64,000 nucleotides of DNA from Monilinia fructicola (GCA_008692225.1 VICG01000015.1:389001-453000), one strand, 5' to 3'; counted from the first letter of the stretch, positions 23,060 to 35,768 are shown. Notes: generated by a model from the letters alone, not told the origin. A program made the numbers and translations.

Positions 23060-24764
23060 GTTCATTGGTTGACTTCAGTTGTTGAATATTATGATATAAG
23101 ATTTTATAGGCAGATCTAAGCTCTGTGTCGAGTGCAATAGCATCGTCATATGTGCTAAGCAAACCGCAATTGTTTAAGGACTTCGCAATCGCGAGACGAA
23201 GGAGAAAGGTCTTGCGAAGCATTATTGCAAGAGAAGTTTGACTAAGTTCTTGTTCAGGTCGAGAGGCAGCATCAGAGGCTGGGAGTTCGTCATCGTTAAA
23301 ATTTCCAGGAGGTTCGGTGTCCCAGTCCGTGATAGATGAGGGGAGATCCGCCAGAATCCATACTTGGTTGCAACATCAACTCCAAAATTGTATTCCATAA
23401 TCTTCTTCTCATCTCAGCAGCAAATAAAGATCTTTCTGGGAGGTTAGAGGGGTCTCTATGCAACACCATGTATACTGCGTTTCTGAATAATGTTCTAGCT
23501 GAAGTCCAAGTCAACCTTCCACCAATGCCAGCTGTTTCTCGAGCGAAAAAGAGGAAAGCTCAGTCTGTAAGGATTTTATAGTCAGTCGTGATTTATGTTC
23601 CGGTTCTGAAATCCAAATTTGCGCTTCAAAAATCTATCGGACAGCAGAAGCCCGGAGAGAAAATTGATCATCATACGTGGTAGTACCAATTGCAAATATC
23701 AATTTGAGTTGAACCAAGAACTCTGTATCTGGTTTTCCACTTGGTGTCCACATTGCCTCATAGTTGTTTGAAAAGGTAGGGATATGTATTAATCGACAAA
23801 TAGTTTCAATTGTTTGAAGGTAACAATCAGCCAGTATGCCATCAATCTCTTTTGAGAGTAAGTCGGGCCAAGTTGGTGGTGAAGGCCATAACGGTGCTCG
23901 CGGGTTTTTGACGAGTTTTCCTAGAATTTTGCATTTATGTAAACCAGAGGCAGCCTTTGAACCTTCCTGTATATGTGGTTCAAGTATCTCAAAATGGTCA
24001 CCATACTATGGATTGTTCAGTCATTTCCTTGCCGTCGCTAAGTAATATAGGTAGAGAAAAATGACATATTCCACTAACGCCGTTAATCCAATTACTTTGG
24101 CCGAGCAATCGGGTCTTGTGCAAAACTCCGTAGGTCACAACCACAGGATGACCTTCACAAAATGGAAGACTTTCTTTGTGTATATGGAAAGTTGCAGACA
24201 GTGAAGTTTTCGTCTCAATGTTAGAAACTAAAGAGTTTGCTGGAGATGGAGCAGGATGAGTGAGCGCAGGGGATGGAACAGAGCATTTAGTAGCAATTGA
24301 AAGCTGTTTCTCGAGCTCCTTGATTCTCCGCTTCATGAGATTTACATCTGCAGTCTGATCCAAGCTTAGTGCAATTGATTGATCCGTTGTTGATAACACG
24401 ATTGAATAATTTTGAGGATGGTGGAGCCGTATATATTGGAACTCCAAGTGTTGAGTATCTGTCTCTTTCGGATGCCGGTTCAATGAGAACTTGATGAGTT
24501 TTTTCTACCGCTTGAAATCTTCTGTTCATCATTTCGGAGTCGGGAAGGAAGTTTGTCATAAACACAATTTACTGTGATTCTTGATCTCACACAATTGCTA
24601 CACGGAGACTCTCGATTGCATCTGATCTTTCGTCTTGTACAGAAAGTGCATGAACCGACCCTCTTTACGGATCAGCTAGGTAATACTAACAGGGGATAGC
24701 TCAATCTTCACTTACACAGCAGGCCTTCTCCGTCGACGCTCTGGTCCGGTGCAGAATCTGGCAT
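23060..24764 (-). pseudogene. Zn2Cys6 fungal transcription factor relic
   Basis: The minus strand carries a GAL4-type cluster at 24650-24564 with pattern C-x2-C-x6-C-x5-C-x2-C-x8-C, in CTFCTRRKIRC and CSNC. After a plausible 50-nt intron comes a coiled coil (NLMKRRIKELEKQL), then KTRLLGQSNWING, another intron with acceptor at 24007, and the fungal-specific middle domain (RLIHIPTF, VQLKLIFAIG, ARETAGIGGRLTW, VYMVLHRDPSNLP, AEMRRRLWNTILEL, DSGGSPL). Breaks: the start (24764) does not join the cluster in frame; a TAG at 23634-23636 replaces an expected Trp; frames change near 23540-23553 and 23327-23344. The end runs into P450 sequence near 23050. Such factors control nearby metabolic genes; this copy is inactive as read. 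Confidence 0.85.
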
Positions 24765-26464
24765 GATGATATCCACCACTGAACACTAATTAGTTGCTGT
24801 CGATAGAATAAGAAACCCATTAGATGGGCTTGTTGAATCATCCTACTGTAAAAAAAACAAGGAACTCCAAAGGAAACGGTAGATATATTGATATTTGATG
24901 CGTCTCTGCACGTTTGGTCTGGCTTTCTCCCCATTCTCCGAGGCATCTCATCCATCCATTTGCTTATTCTCTTCGTCCACGTGATATCTTGTCCTATCTC
25001 AGCGAACATCATCTTTATCATCTCCGCATTCTTGTCAAACAACAACCAACTAACTGCCTACTTCTCGTTCAGATGTCACTCTCGTCTATCCCATGGGAAT
25101 TTCAACTTCATTACTTCACCATACTTCCAACCTTATATATCCTAATCTCTTACCTATTACTGTGTTGAGAATCTCGAACGATTCAACGTGTCGATCTCAA
25201 TTTCGGAGATTCAATGTTTCACGCCTATTGTAACGACTAGTGTACCTGCAAGTTACAAGTACAGTATATGAAATGTCTAGTTTCAGACCGTTGGATAATT
25301 CATCTGGTTTCTCGGCATTCGCTCCCAGGTTTTCGTTTATTGTTTCCTTCAAGAATACAATTAATTCCCTTTCAAACGCACTCAGTGGACCGGTAGATCA
25401 AAGCTTATTTGTGGCATTTGGAGGAGTTTGGTGCAGCTATCTGTAGTGTAGTACATTGGACGTTTTGAATTACACGACCCCGGTCTGAAGTAGAACCTCT
25501 ATCTTCTAATTTTCACGAATACTAATAACGATTTCACTGTGCCCAAGTGTTCACATGAGATTGCAAAGTAGACATAAATTACTGTGCCATTCTAGCCAGT
25601 CGCTGACTGACCGCTGTCATCTTTCCGATTTTCTTTCATATAGTTTGGCAGTACGGGCAGCAAGCAATCAATATAGTAGTTCTTGTCGACCGACTATTTG
25701 ATTATTTCAATCGAATCGGTATCCCCATTAATCCGATACTTCTTCATCTCCACATGGTGATCTATATTTGAACATTTATATGCTGCCAACTTACCAATTT
25801 TGGTCACAACTCCGGGGATGAAGAACTCGGGACCTGAATACGGATTTTCTCAATCATGGTGATCTGGGGTGCATGCAGCTACACCCACAAGTTTAGCCAA
25901 AACTCGAGAACTGCCAGGTCAGATAACCTTAGCCTTAATGGCCACTTCCTTGCCAACACCACGTGGTTGATATAATACTCATTGTTATAAGTTTCTTTTG
26001 TATTGATTTGGATCGTCTGAACATCAAGTTCCCTTTATGCGTTCCCCTCTTCCCTAAGGTCCATTCTACTCTTTTAGGTTCGCATAACTCTTAGCCTGAA
26101 ATCTTAAAGGGACTTGGCAATCCACATGACTGCTCGGGCCGGTTGTCAGAACAAGTACCGGCTCAAAAACATAACATGGATTTGAGATATGCCACTGGAA
26201 TCACACCAATATGGAGTCAATATGGAGTCAATATAGGGTCAATATAGGGTCAACAAAGTAAAACGGATGGGTAATATGATTCGGAGGAAGGGAGCCAGTG
26301 TCGGTTTGTCATATCGTATGAGGAGTCTAAATGCCTTTAAATAGAGCCATATTCGCACTTTGGATTAACTAACTTTTAAGTTTTCATCTGAATTATCAGT
26401 ACTCATCGGCATCCGCAAAAACATTCCCTCGACGAATTAAAATAACCCCCATTGAACCTTCAAC
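24765..26464. promoter_or_regulatory. Gene-free region with the acetylxylan esterase promoter
   Basis: No gene was found. The distal part is the upstream flank of the transcription-factor relic. The part nearer the esterase has three GGCTAA elements on the minus strand (25893-25898, 25929-25934, 26091-26096), the core of XlnR/Xyr1 xylanase-regulator sites. There is also a four-copy 11-bp tandem at 26207-26250 and a TTTAAATA at 26336-26343, 122 nt before the ATG. Confidence 0.45.
26207..26250. repeat. Four-copy 11-bp tandem repeat
   Basis: Two copies of CAATATGGAGT are followed by two copies of CAATATAGGGT. The two pairs differ at two positions, which suggests stepwise duplication. The array sits about 215 nt upstream of the esterase ATG. 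Confidence 0.9.
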
Positions 26465-27475
26465 ATGTTTTCACGCACGACTCTCCAAGCGGTCTTCTTC
26501 TCCCTTCTTGCTTACTCCTCTGCTCTTCCATCCGAAATTGACACCCGTGCAACTTGTCCTGATATCCACGTCTTTGGTGCGAGAGAGACCACTGCATCGG
26601 CTGGATACGGAACTGCAGGTGTCGTTGTCAACCTCATTCTCAATGCACACCCTGGCGCCACTTCCGAAGCTATAGTCTACCCAGCATGTGGTGGTCAATC
26701 TTCGTGTGGCGGAGTTAGCTATGCAAACAGTGTTATTCAAGGCGTTGCAGCTGTTGCAGCTGCTGTAAATTCATTCAACACACAATGTCCAAGCACTAAA
26801 TTGGTACTAGTGGGGTATTCTCAGGTACGTTGTTTTCTTCTGCCTATCATGTATAGCTAGTCAGTCATCATGCCTAGACATTGAACGCTGATTCGAAAAC
26901 CCAGGGTGGTCAAATAATGGACGATGCGTTCTGCGGAGGCGGGGACACCAACGAAGGACTTACAGATACGAGAATCCCAATTCAGGCTAGCGCTGTCAAT
27001 ATGATCAAGGCTGCAATCTTCATGGGTAACCCAAGATACATCTATGGACTTTCTTATGAAGTTGGTACCTGCAGAGCTCAAGGAGTAAGTCGTCCATATA
27101 TCTTGTTATCCATCTTTACAAGCCAGTCCACGCTAGAAATCTGTGAAAAACATTTTAACAAACCTCCAGTTTGCACCCCGTCCCTCTGGTTTCTCTTGCC
27201 CCTCTGGCTCCAAGATAAAGTCTTATTGTGATGCTGCCGATCCATACTGCTGCAATGGTTCAGACGCCAACACCCATCAAGGCTACGGCACCGAATATGG
27301 TCAACAAGCTCTAACATTTGTGAATGCACAACTCGCCGCTTCTGGTACGTCCCCAACTACTACCCCATCCAGCCCTGGCACTACCACCACAACCACTTCC
27401 CCCGGAACCACTGGAGTCGCGCATTGGGGACAATTGTGGCGGGATTGGATACACGGGGAGTACAATTTGTGCTAG
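26465..27475 (+). CDS. axe: Acetylxylan esterase, CE5 family, with frameshifted C-terminal CBM1
   Basis: Exons 26465-26824, 26905-27084, 27170-27475 (281 aa as read), all phase 0. CE5 enzymes remove acetyl groups from xylan outside the cell. A signal peptide (about residues 1-20) precedes [12 protein letters not shown]. The catalytic Ser119 is in GYSQGG across the first intron. Asp204 and His216 lie 12 apart in [10 protein letters not shown] and DANTHQGYG, as in Trichoderma and Penicillium CE5 esterases. A Thr/Pro/Ser/Gly linker follows. After HWGQ the frame ends in an unrelated tail at 27475. One base further, the other frame gives CGGIGYTG and a complete cellulose-binding CBM1 ending at 27524. 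So the catalytic domain is intact but the binding module is out of frame by one T. Confidence 0.92.
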
Positions 27476-27524
27476 TCCATACACGTGCACTTACGCAAAT
27501 GCTTATTATTCTCAATGTCTTTAG
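27476..27524 (+). pseudogene. Out-of-frame remainder of the CBM1 cellulose-binding module
   Basis: In the +1 frame the CBM1 continues through [16 protein letters not shown] to a TAG at 27522-27524. The cysteine spacing and aromatic residues of a family 1 module are intact, so the frame change is recent or is an assembly error. Confidence 0.8.
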
Positions 27525-28519
27525 GTTAATTTGTTTCTTGCTTTCTTTCTTCCTTTCTTCCTTCACTTTTTTGGATTGGGAATGAAATGGAAATCGAAAT
27601 GGATGATACGAAAATGATACGAACTATCCCAACTTCTTCATCTAAATTTGTTCATCATGTTTTATCATGTATGTAGGAACGCGGAATGAACCTTTTCCAT
27701 CGATAAGTCCTATACTGCATCGTTGTGTTAGGAATCAATTCGAAAATGATACTTATCTTCCCTCGTCCTTATTCGGTTGACTTCTCCTTTCATTTTCTGC
27801 CGACGGGAATTAGACGAAATGATCTGATTTCATACGGACAAATAGACACGGTGGTACCATATCTTTTGCATAGTATCCTTCAAACCCTTTTATAGTAATA
27901 CCATAGCTATATGGTCTGGTTCTGGGGCCGGTTTGCCGGATATATGAGATGATACTGTCAAGATCTGGAGTCATATTATGCATTGAACTAAAGGAACAGG
28001 CTATCTTCATCGGTATTCATTTTTTGTCTCGGAAATTTTGTATTTTTTGTATATACTACTTAAGTATAGAAGTACCTAGGGTAGAAAACCCATCATTTGC
28101 CGGTGATCTAGAATACATGTACACCATGCGAATCTTTCTATTCTTCTTCAAGTTTCCCGATTCGTGGATATATATGTATATCAAGGTCTAATTCTTCTAT
28201 ACTATGAGTATCACCTCTCTCAGCCATACGCTATAGATCCAGGCAAATACACTATAGAAGCCTGAGAAAGTCTTACAGACGTGGCACTACCCAGTGGCTC
28301 CATTCCCTATTGGTAAAGGCTCATAGCTTGTAGTACAGGCTATTCAGACGTGCAACAAAACTCTCGAAAAAATTGGGCAATTTGCCAAAATCAGGATAAA
28401 CGAGGATAATAACGAGAAATACATATCCATCGGAAATAGTGATTTAGCTGGAATCTAACCACCAGAAAGATTGCGACTTTCACTCCCTACTCCTCAAGAA
28501 AAAAAACCTCCGATTTAAT
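27525..28519. other. Gap between esterase and flavoprotein relic
   Basis: About 1 kb of 3' flanking sequence from two converging genes. A T/C-rich stretch follows the esterase stop, and a TACCTAGG motif lies at 28073. No gene was seen. Confidence 0.4.
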
Positions 28520-30114
<1,595 letters not shown>

Positions 30115-31222
30115 AAATAGGGCGATAGAGATGAATTTGGCTGACAGAGAAATCGATATGGAGATGAGATGTATTATTATATGAATGAGTGAGATGTCAG
30201 ACCATTTATTCCTTTGTGTCATACGATCTTTGGATCATATTAGATCAGGTGATTTGACACACATCTGTAAAAGTGTATTAGGTTGTCAACTCAATTGTAT
30301 AACGAAGGAACATGCCACGAAATTGGAATACAGTATGTATAATGCCGATAATGATATATTGCTGACCAGAGTGATATTTTTATTGCTTCCAATGATGATC
30401 ACCCAGTGGAGAGTGCTCTTTGCCTTGGTGATTGAAGGGAACTATTCAACAAAACAGTCAAGGCGACAAACAGTTTCCACGGCTGATGTGAGGGACATGC
30501 TTTCAGACAGGAACCATTGAATTTGTAGCTAGAATCCGTAATACTACGAATTGGACTGACCACAGGCATGCCTGCACCAAAGCCATGTTAGAAACAAGTT
30601 TAGACAATAACATAACAGAATGGCACATATTGTCGCTTCATTCAATGCCGAAAGCCAGTAGTTATATGAGAAAGAACTAGATGAAAGAAGAGTGAGAATC
30701 AATATACTTCATTTTGTACGACACATTCATTCATATATCCGTCAATTCTCCAGCCTGGGCAAATTACCCAACCTTTCTCTTCCGATCCTGTCATGCAGTA
30801 ATCCGCTCATGAGATATTGACAATATCCATAAAGTACCTAGATCAACCGACTGCCAGTTCATAAATGTCCAGTCATCCACCCCCCATTAGTGTACATGAA
30901 GATGTTCTTCTTCTCAAATTCTGATATCCAAAGTAGAAAAACCGCGGTATATACCCATATCCATCCTTTAACACACCATTATTTCCGCCAACCTAAATCC
31001 TATAAGTGTATCCAAAAGCCCTCATGGTATCGTGACAACCGCTGAATCGACAAGCTTGAAGTATGCAGTAGGACCAACACAACATCCTTCTGCAATCAAC
31101 TTGATATTTAATGTATGAGTGTAAGAGTAGCTTGTGGATCTATAGTTCTGTTTTCGAATCGAAATTGAGGGGTGTTGTAAAAAGCAATTAGTTGTTTTTT
31201 TTTTCGCTTTGGCATTTGCATC
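30115..31222. other. Gene-free region
   Basis: Upstream flank of the flavoprotein relic. Short frames only; the in-frame extension to 30222 has no conserved character. A T11 run lies near 31195. No repeat or RNA gene was seen. Confidence 0.4.
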
Positions 31223-31339
31223 TTAGACAGGAATGTTAGGACCAGTCTTCTTCGTTCCCGTATTGATCAATGCAGCGAGACCGATGAGGATGATAACTGC
31301 AACGATGCAGATGAGAACGATTACGAGGGTCTGAAGCAT
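31223..31339 (-). CDS. Possible 38-aa single-pass membrane micropeptide
   Basis: A minus-strand ATG at 31339 in a good fungal context (CAAAATG) opens a 38-codon frame ending TAA at 31223. The first 25 residues are almost wholly hydrophobic (LVIVLICIVAVIILIGLAAL) and are followed by a polar tail with two lysines (NTGTKKTGPN). The leader is CA-rich like real fungal leaders, and a TTTATACAA element lies about 115 nt upstream. It resembles a tail-out single-TM micropeptide, but I know no named family. A chance open frame is possible; the strong hydrophobic/polar division and leader argue for a gene. Confidence 0.4.
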   Translation of the reverse strand: MLQTLVIVLICIVAVIILIGLAALINTGTKKTGPNIPV

Positions 31340-34300
31340 TTTGCGTGGGTTTGCTTTGTGATGGGATGAAGAGCGATGATTGGAATTTGATAGGCCTTTG
31401 AAGTAGATTCGACTAATTCAGTACGTGTGGTTTTGAAGAAGTTTTGCAGTTTGTATAAAAGATTGTGGAGGAACAGCAATTCGTAGATGTTCTAGATGGA
31501 TCGTTAACAATTTGTCTTTGCATTCATTGACTTTGAAGGGTTGGAGTTTATCAATCACCCCGCTAGAACAAACAACAATCAATGGGAACCACAAAATAAA
31601 TTGAATGTAGAAGAGTAGAACTCATACTATGTATTTACTTACCAACTAATAGCCAACTGTTGCAAGAGAGAAGTCGTGTCAGCTACCTGATATAACTGAA
31701 AAGAATGAGTGAGTATGACGAGGAGGAAAGGAAACGAAAGGAAAGGAAAGTTTTTTGTATTAATTTACGTAGATCCCTTGAGAATGTCCACGAATGCTTA
31801 TTCAAACCTTCCAGCTGCCAACTGCCAATAGTTTCGACTTGCTGGGTTTGGGGTTCGTCTGATACCCGGAGACCGAGTCTGATACGAGGGTGTGGCTTGC
31901 TGTCAGAGGTAGGGAGACCCATCAACCTTTCAGAGAAGCTTTGGAAAAAGAGTTTGACAATATACGGAGTATATACCCGGGATGGTACTTGACCTAGCTG
32001 ATGCAAATGCCGGGAATGGGAAGTCTTTGGTATTCCAAGGTTGGTTCGAGACTCGAGAGGTATGTACGTCCTGAACGAGAATTCACTCACAAGGAATTGA
32101 TTCTACATGTATGGAAATTATGATACACGAATCAACCAACCAACTGATCCTCCCAGCATTAGGAATTTAGGAACATCAGCAGGAAGTGTCTTACAGCGGT
32201 AAAGTTGTGGCGATGCATTGAGCAAAACATTAGACGAATTGGACGAATTGGACGCGTTAATTCGTTAGATTCATCACATTTTTTTTGTTACGCTCTTCCA
32301 CTACCACCTGTTTTAGAGCAAGGTAGTTGCCAAACTTGCCATATAGCGTTAAATCCATTGATGCTAGCGGGTTTGTATGCCAAATGTGTAGTTGTGGTGT
32401 GTTTTCTCACGTACAAGGGACTTCTGGTAAGCAAAACGGAATCAAACTTCCGGTATAAAATTTGGAAATATTCAACTCCAGTAGAATATGGATGTTACAC
32501 GCGTTTCGATGGCATGGAAAATGTCAGCTTGGCACCGAAACATGAGTTGCGTGTATTTACTGTATGTAAATGATGATCTTTTTTTCCTTTGCTACAAAAA
32601 AGTCATCAAACTCGAACTTCGTTACCAACATGATGTCACTGTGAGACATCGGAGGATCAACACTGGTGGGAATCCTTAATAAGCTGCTCTACTCGAGTAT
32701 TTTCAGAGTGGTGTAAATTTGTATCTGTAGGGAATATTGAAAGCATTGCTTTGAACTTCGAAATATTCACTATATAGCAGCAGTACCATTGGATCCGTTT
32801 ACTTATTCTTTCTTCATCATTCATGTCTTACACCTTCTAACGTTGTATGTAATAGTCCGAAGAAAATTTGGGGTGTTATCGTAGCGCCTACACTGACAAC
32901 TGTAGAAATTCTGCGGGGTCTGTCTTTTGTTTGAAATGACCGCGACCTAGAATCAATTCTTGTTTTTTCTTTTCTTTTTTTTTAAGATCTTACCATCAGA
33001 ATTACTGGTCACAAATCATCCCAAGGTAGTCCCTTAGACTTAATTAGGTCGATTTTAGATTCAAATTCATCTAAGCGGCCTAGATGAAGGGGTAAGGAAG
33101 TGGGGAAATAGCCTTCACATTTTCTCATGTTTAACTTTACTTCAAAATTCGGCCACTAGGTGATAGTTCATGTTAGGTATGCTTTGAGTAAATGTTCAAT
33201 AAAGTGGTGGATGATTATCGTCGTCTGCAAATTTATTTATATGAATAATTAAACCCGAATTACTTGGCTAGTTAATATCCTTCATCTCTCAGAGATCTAT
33301 CTCCCACTATTCCTACAGTTCTCCTTTCTCGTTTGATCAACCCTCTCTACGTCACAACCCCCCCCAGATCAAAACATTGAACCGTCTCTCCACTCCTTAT
33401 CTCGATAAATTTGATCTTCGGCGCACTTTTCAATGCATAAAGGAAACGCTGGCACTCAAACTACTAAGTTCTGTGTCACCCTGCTCGATTTTCCTTTTGA
33501 TTGCCCCATTTTTCACATAGACAATTGTACTGTTTGAAACCCTACATCCACCACGTAGACCTCTTTATTTTTAACAAATTTTGGTTCGTATTCTGTTCAG
33601 CAATTGGCTGCTCGTCTAACCATAGTGGTTGGTACAATTTCCATCACAACAAAGAATAGCGAAATGGAAACAAGAGAGGTACCGATCACAGGGTCTGAGA
33701 CAACAAATCGATGATCAGAAACGAGAAAACCGATAGCAGACTTTGCGAATATTTGAGGATTTGAGAAAACTGAGAGGGTGAGATGGAGCATTGAACATAC
33801 GGTCAAGCCGAAAGACGTGGTAGGCGAAGAAGGAACCCAGTGCAGCACTATTGCCTTTTGCGTAGGCTAGAAGGTTGGTTTGAAAAGGTTGAAAAAGACT
33901 TCTGTGGCTAGTCTCACAGGGCCGAGGGGTATGATCTTTCTATAGAGCTGAATTGCATGAGCGAGAGGAGGGGAGTGATACGTACTGGTTTAGGCCTCTG
34001 GATCAGAGATGTTCAACAAGCGATATCTCCTTGATGTGAAGGGCCGCGAAACAAGATTATTGGCTATATTTGTCGAAACATAGCTGTGGCTATCGACCTC
34101 TAGCTCTGACTAGTTTACAACCGCAGCTGGAGATTCTACCATGGTATCGACGAAGCCACAGATCATACGCCGGTACAATAAATTACCTGGGTCAATTCAG
34201 AACATAGCCGCAGCCTTGGCCCTTGCTTTCAGTATTGATGGCGAAGAGTTCTTAAGTCCATTAGCAATGGTTCTCAGACCAGTTCTCGGGAGTCTAGAGG

Positions 34301-35002
34301 TCGGCTTACATTTTCTAATTCAAGGATAGAGAGTCGAAACAGTATCTATGGCAGAGGACGGGTATGAAATCTATGTAGAATTCTTCGTGCGACTTGATAA
34401 GTTTATTGTAAGATGCAAGGGCTCCAATTAGGTTCATTGCTGAATTGCTCAGGCAAAAACAGTCTCTTGCCTCTGGTAGGAGTATGGAAAATTGATGAAG
34501 GTTCCACCATCAGGACCTATTCCCAAGACAATCATACTTAGACTATTAGGATTTCAAGAAAACATGCTGCTATTCCTGGTAAATTTCTAGGTGATGGCTG
34601 CAACTGAATTGATGAGGGAGGGGGTTTGAACGACCGAGCGGTAGGTATGTCCTTCCAGACCAGCCGACTTGAAGCTATTCAAGGAATTGCCAATGCACTT
34701 TCAGGAATACAACAGAAAATCGTACCATGTTCGGTTGAAAGCCCGGTATAACAATCATGAATGAACTGAGAGCCGAGAACCTGGAATGAAAAACACCTAG
34801 GCAATATGATAATACTAAGTACAGCAGGTGCATTGGCTCAAAATATAAACTTCGCAATCCGCCTGCAATCTCCACCTCATATAAAGTGGCATGAATGACC
34901 TCAAATTCAATGCCGAGGATTATTCTTGACCAAACCCACACGAAACGCATGGCCATCTTTGGCAAGGGAACTCACAATGTGAAATGAAATCAATAATGAT
35001 TT
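31340..35002. other. Gene-free region left of the transposon
   Basis: No supported gene. The minus-strand frame at 33597-33848 and its upstream neighbour in another frame (to about 33890) have a membrane-protein-like composition and may be a very old relic. Otherwise the translations are featureless. Poly-T tracts lie near 32960-32985. Confidence 0.35.
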
Positions 35003-35010
35003 CACCCAAC
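35003..35010. repeat. Left target-site duplication (8 bp)
   Basis: CACCCAAC immediately precedes the transposon end and is repeated exactly at 35769-35776. Confidence 0.85.
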
Positions 35011-35045
35011 TAGGGTTGTATAATTTATATATTTTGGCTGACGAA

Positions 35046-35091
35046 TATATATTTTTATATTATAACGCTTTTTGAGCGTTATAAAAATATT
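35046..35091. repeat. Imperfect palindrome inside the transposon
   Basis: A TATAACGCT arm and its complement AGCGTTATA flank a TTTTG loop, and outer ATATTTTTAT/ATAAAAATAT arms extend the pairing with a 5-base bulge. It lies near the left end, where hAT transposases bind subterminal repeats. Confidence 0.75.
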
Positions 35092-35427
35092 ATGCCAAGC
35101 ATATCACGTGCGATACCATATACGATCACGTCATTTTTTTTCACTTTTTTCATCCAATGAGATCGTTAGAATGAAAAAAAGTGGAATCGAAATTTGAGGG
35201 ATTTTTAGGTGGGAATAAGAATTTATTTCTATGAGAGATTTTTGATGAATTATATCGATTTAACCAATTAGATTGAGTTATTTTGCTTGATATATTGAAA
35301 ATAGATAATATTAACTAGTTTGAGCAAATAACATACTTTTGTATATTTGAGCGAATAACTTGAAATGAGTAATGTTATTATTTTCAGGTTCTAAGTTAAG
35401 AATATAAACGTAGATTTTAAAGATGGG

Positions 35428-35520
35428 CTTAATAAGCATCGAAGACTTTTCAAAGTTGCTTAGTAAGCATCGAGGACTTTTCAAAGATCGCTTAATAAGC
35501 ATCGAAGCCTTTTCCTGATG
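35428..35520. repeat. Three-copy direct repeat inside the transposon (about 31 bp)
   Basis: Units begin at 35428, 35459 and 35491 and share CTTAATAAGCATCGAAGACT with a few substitutions, followed by TTTCAAAG in the first two. Copies differ by 3-6 bases. Confidence 0.85.
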
Positions 35521-35728
35521 ATCCAATCAAATCCATCTTTTCTTCTCTCAAAATATCCTTTTAATAAAATCCATGAATATCCCCGTGGATTTTTGATCTT
35601 GGCCACCTAAAAGAGCCAATTCTTACCTAAAATAGACTAGATAATCCACTTTAAGACACGCTAATATATGCATATATATGCACATATATATTTGCCTTGA
35701 CCAATATTATATATTATATTGAGGTGAC

Positions 35729-35750
35729 CGATATACGTTACGGTATATCA
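35729..35750. repeat. Palindrome near the right end of the transposon
   Basis: GATATAC and GTATATC arms flank GTTACG within GATATACGTTACGGTATATC, about 20 bp from the right terminus. Confidence 0.7.
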
Positions 35751-35768
35751 GTATAAATAACAACCCTA

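Larger units (their letters stand above)
35011..35768. mobile_element. hAT-like non-autonomous DNA transposon (MITE class), 758 bp
   Basis: The element begins TAGGGTTGTATAATTTATA and its other end, read on the opposite strand, begins TAGGGTTGTTATTTATA. The first 9 bp are identical and the next 8-10 differ by one indel and a change. It is flanked by a perfect 8-bp duplication (CACCCAAC), the size made by hAT transposases, and hAT ends often have the form Y-A-G-G-G. The inside is very AT-rich, has no open frame long enough for a transposase, and contains subterminal palindromes and a three-copy direct repeat. It must therefore have been moved by a transposase supplied elsewhere. The perfect duplication suggests a fairly recent insertion. 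Confidence 0.85.

Noticed and set aside
24701..25045. 114-codon minus-strand frame over the start of the Zn2Cys6 relic
   Set aside because: Overlaps the better MPDSAPDQ start in another frame and has no protein-like conservation; possibly just leader.
30115..30222. Upstream in-frame ATG (MTQRNK) of the flavoprotein
   Set aside because: The extra segment is not like known family N-termini; the ATG at 30114 directly before the hydrophobic anchor is preferred.
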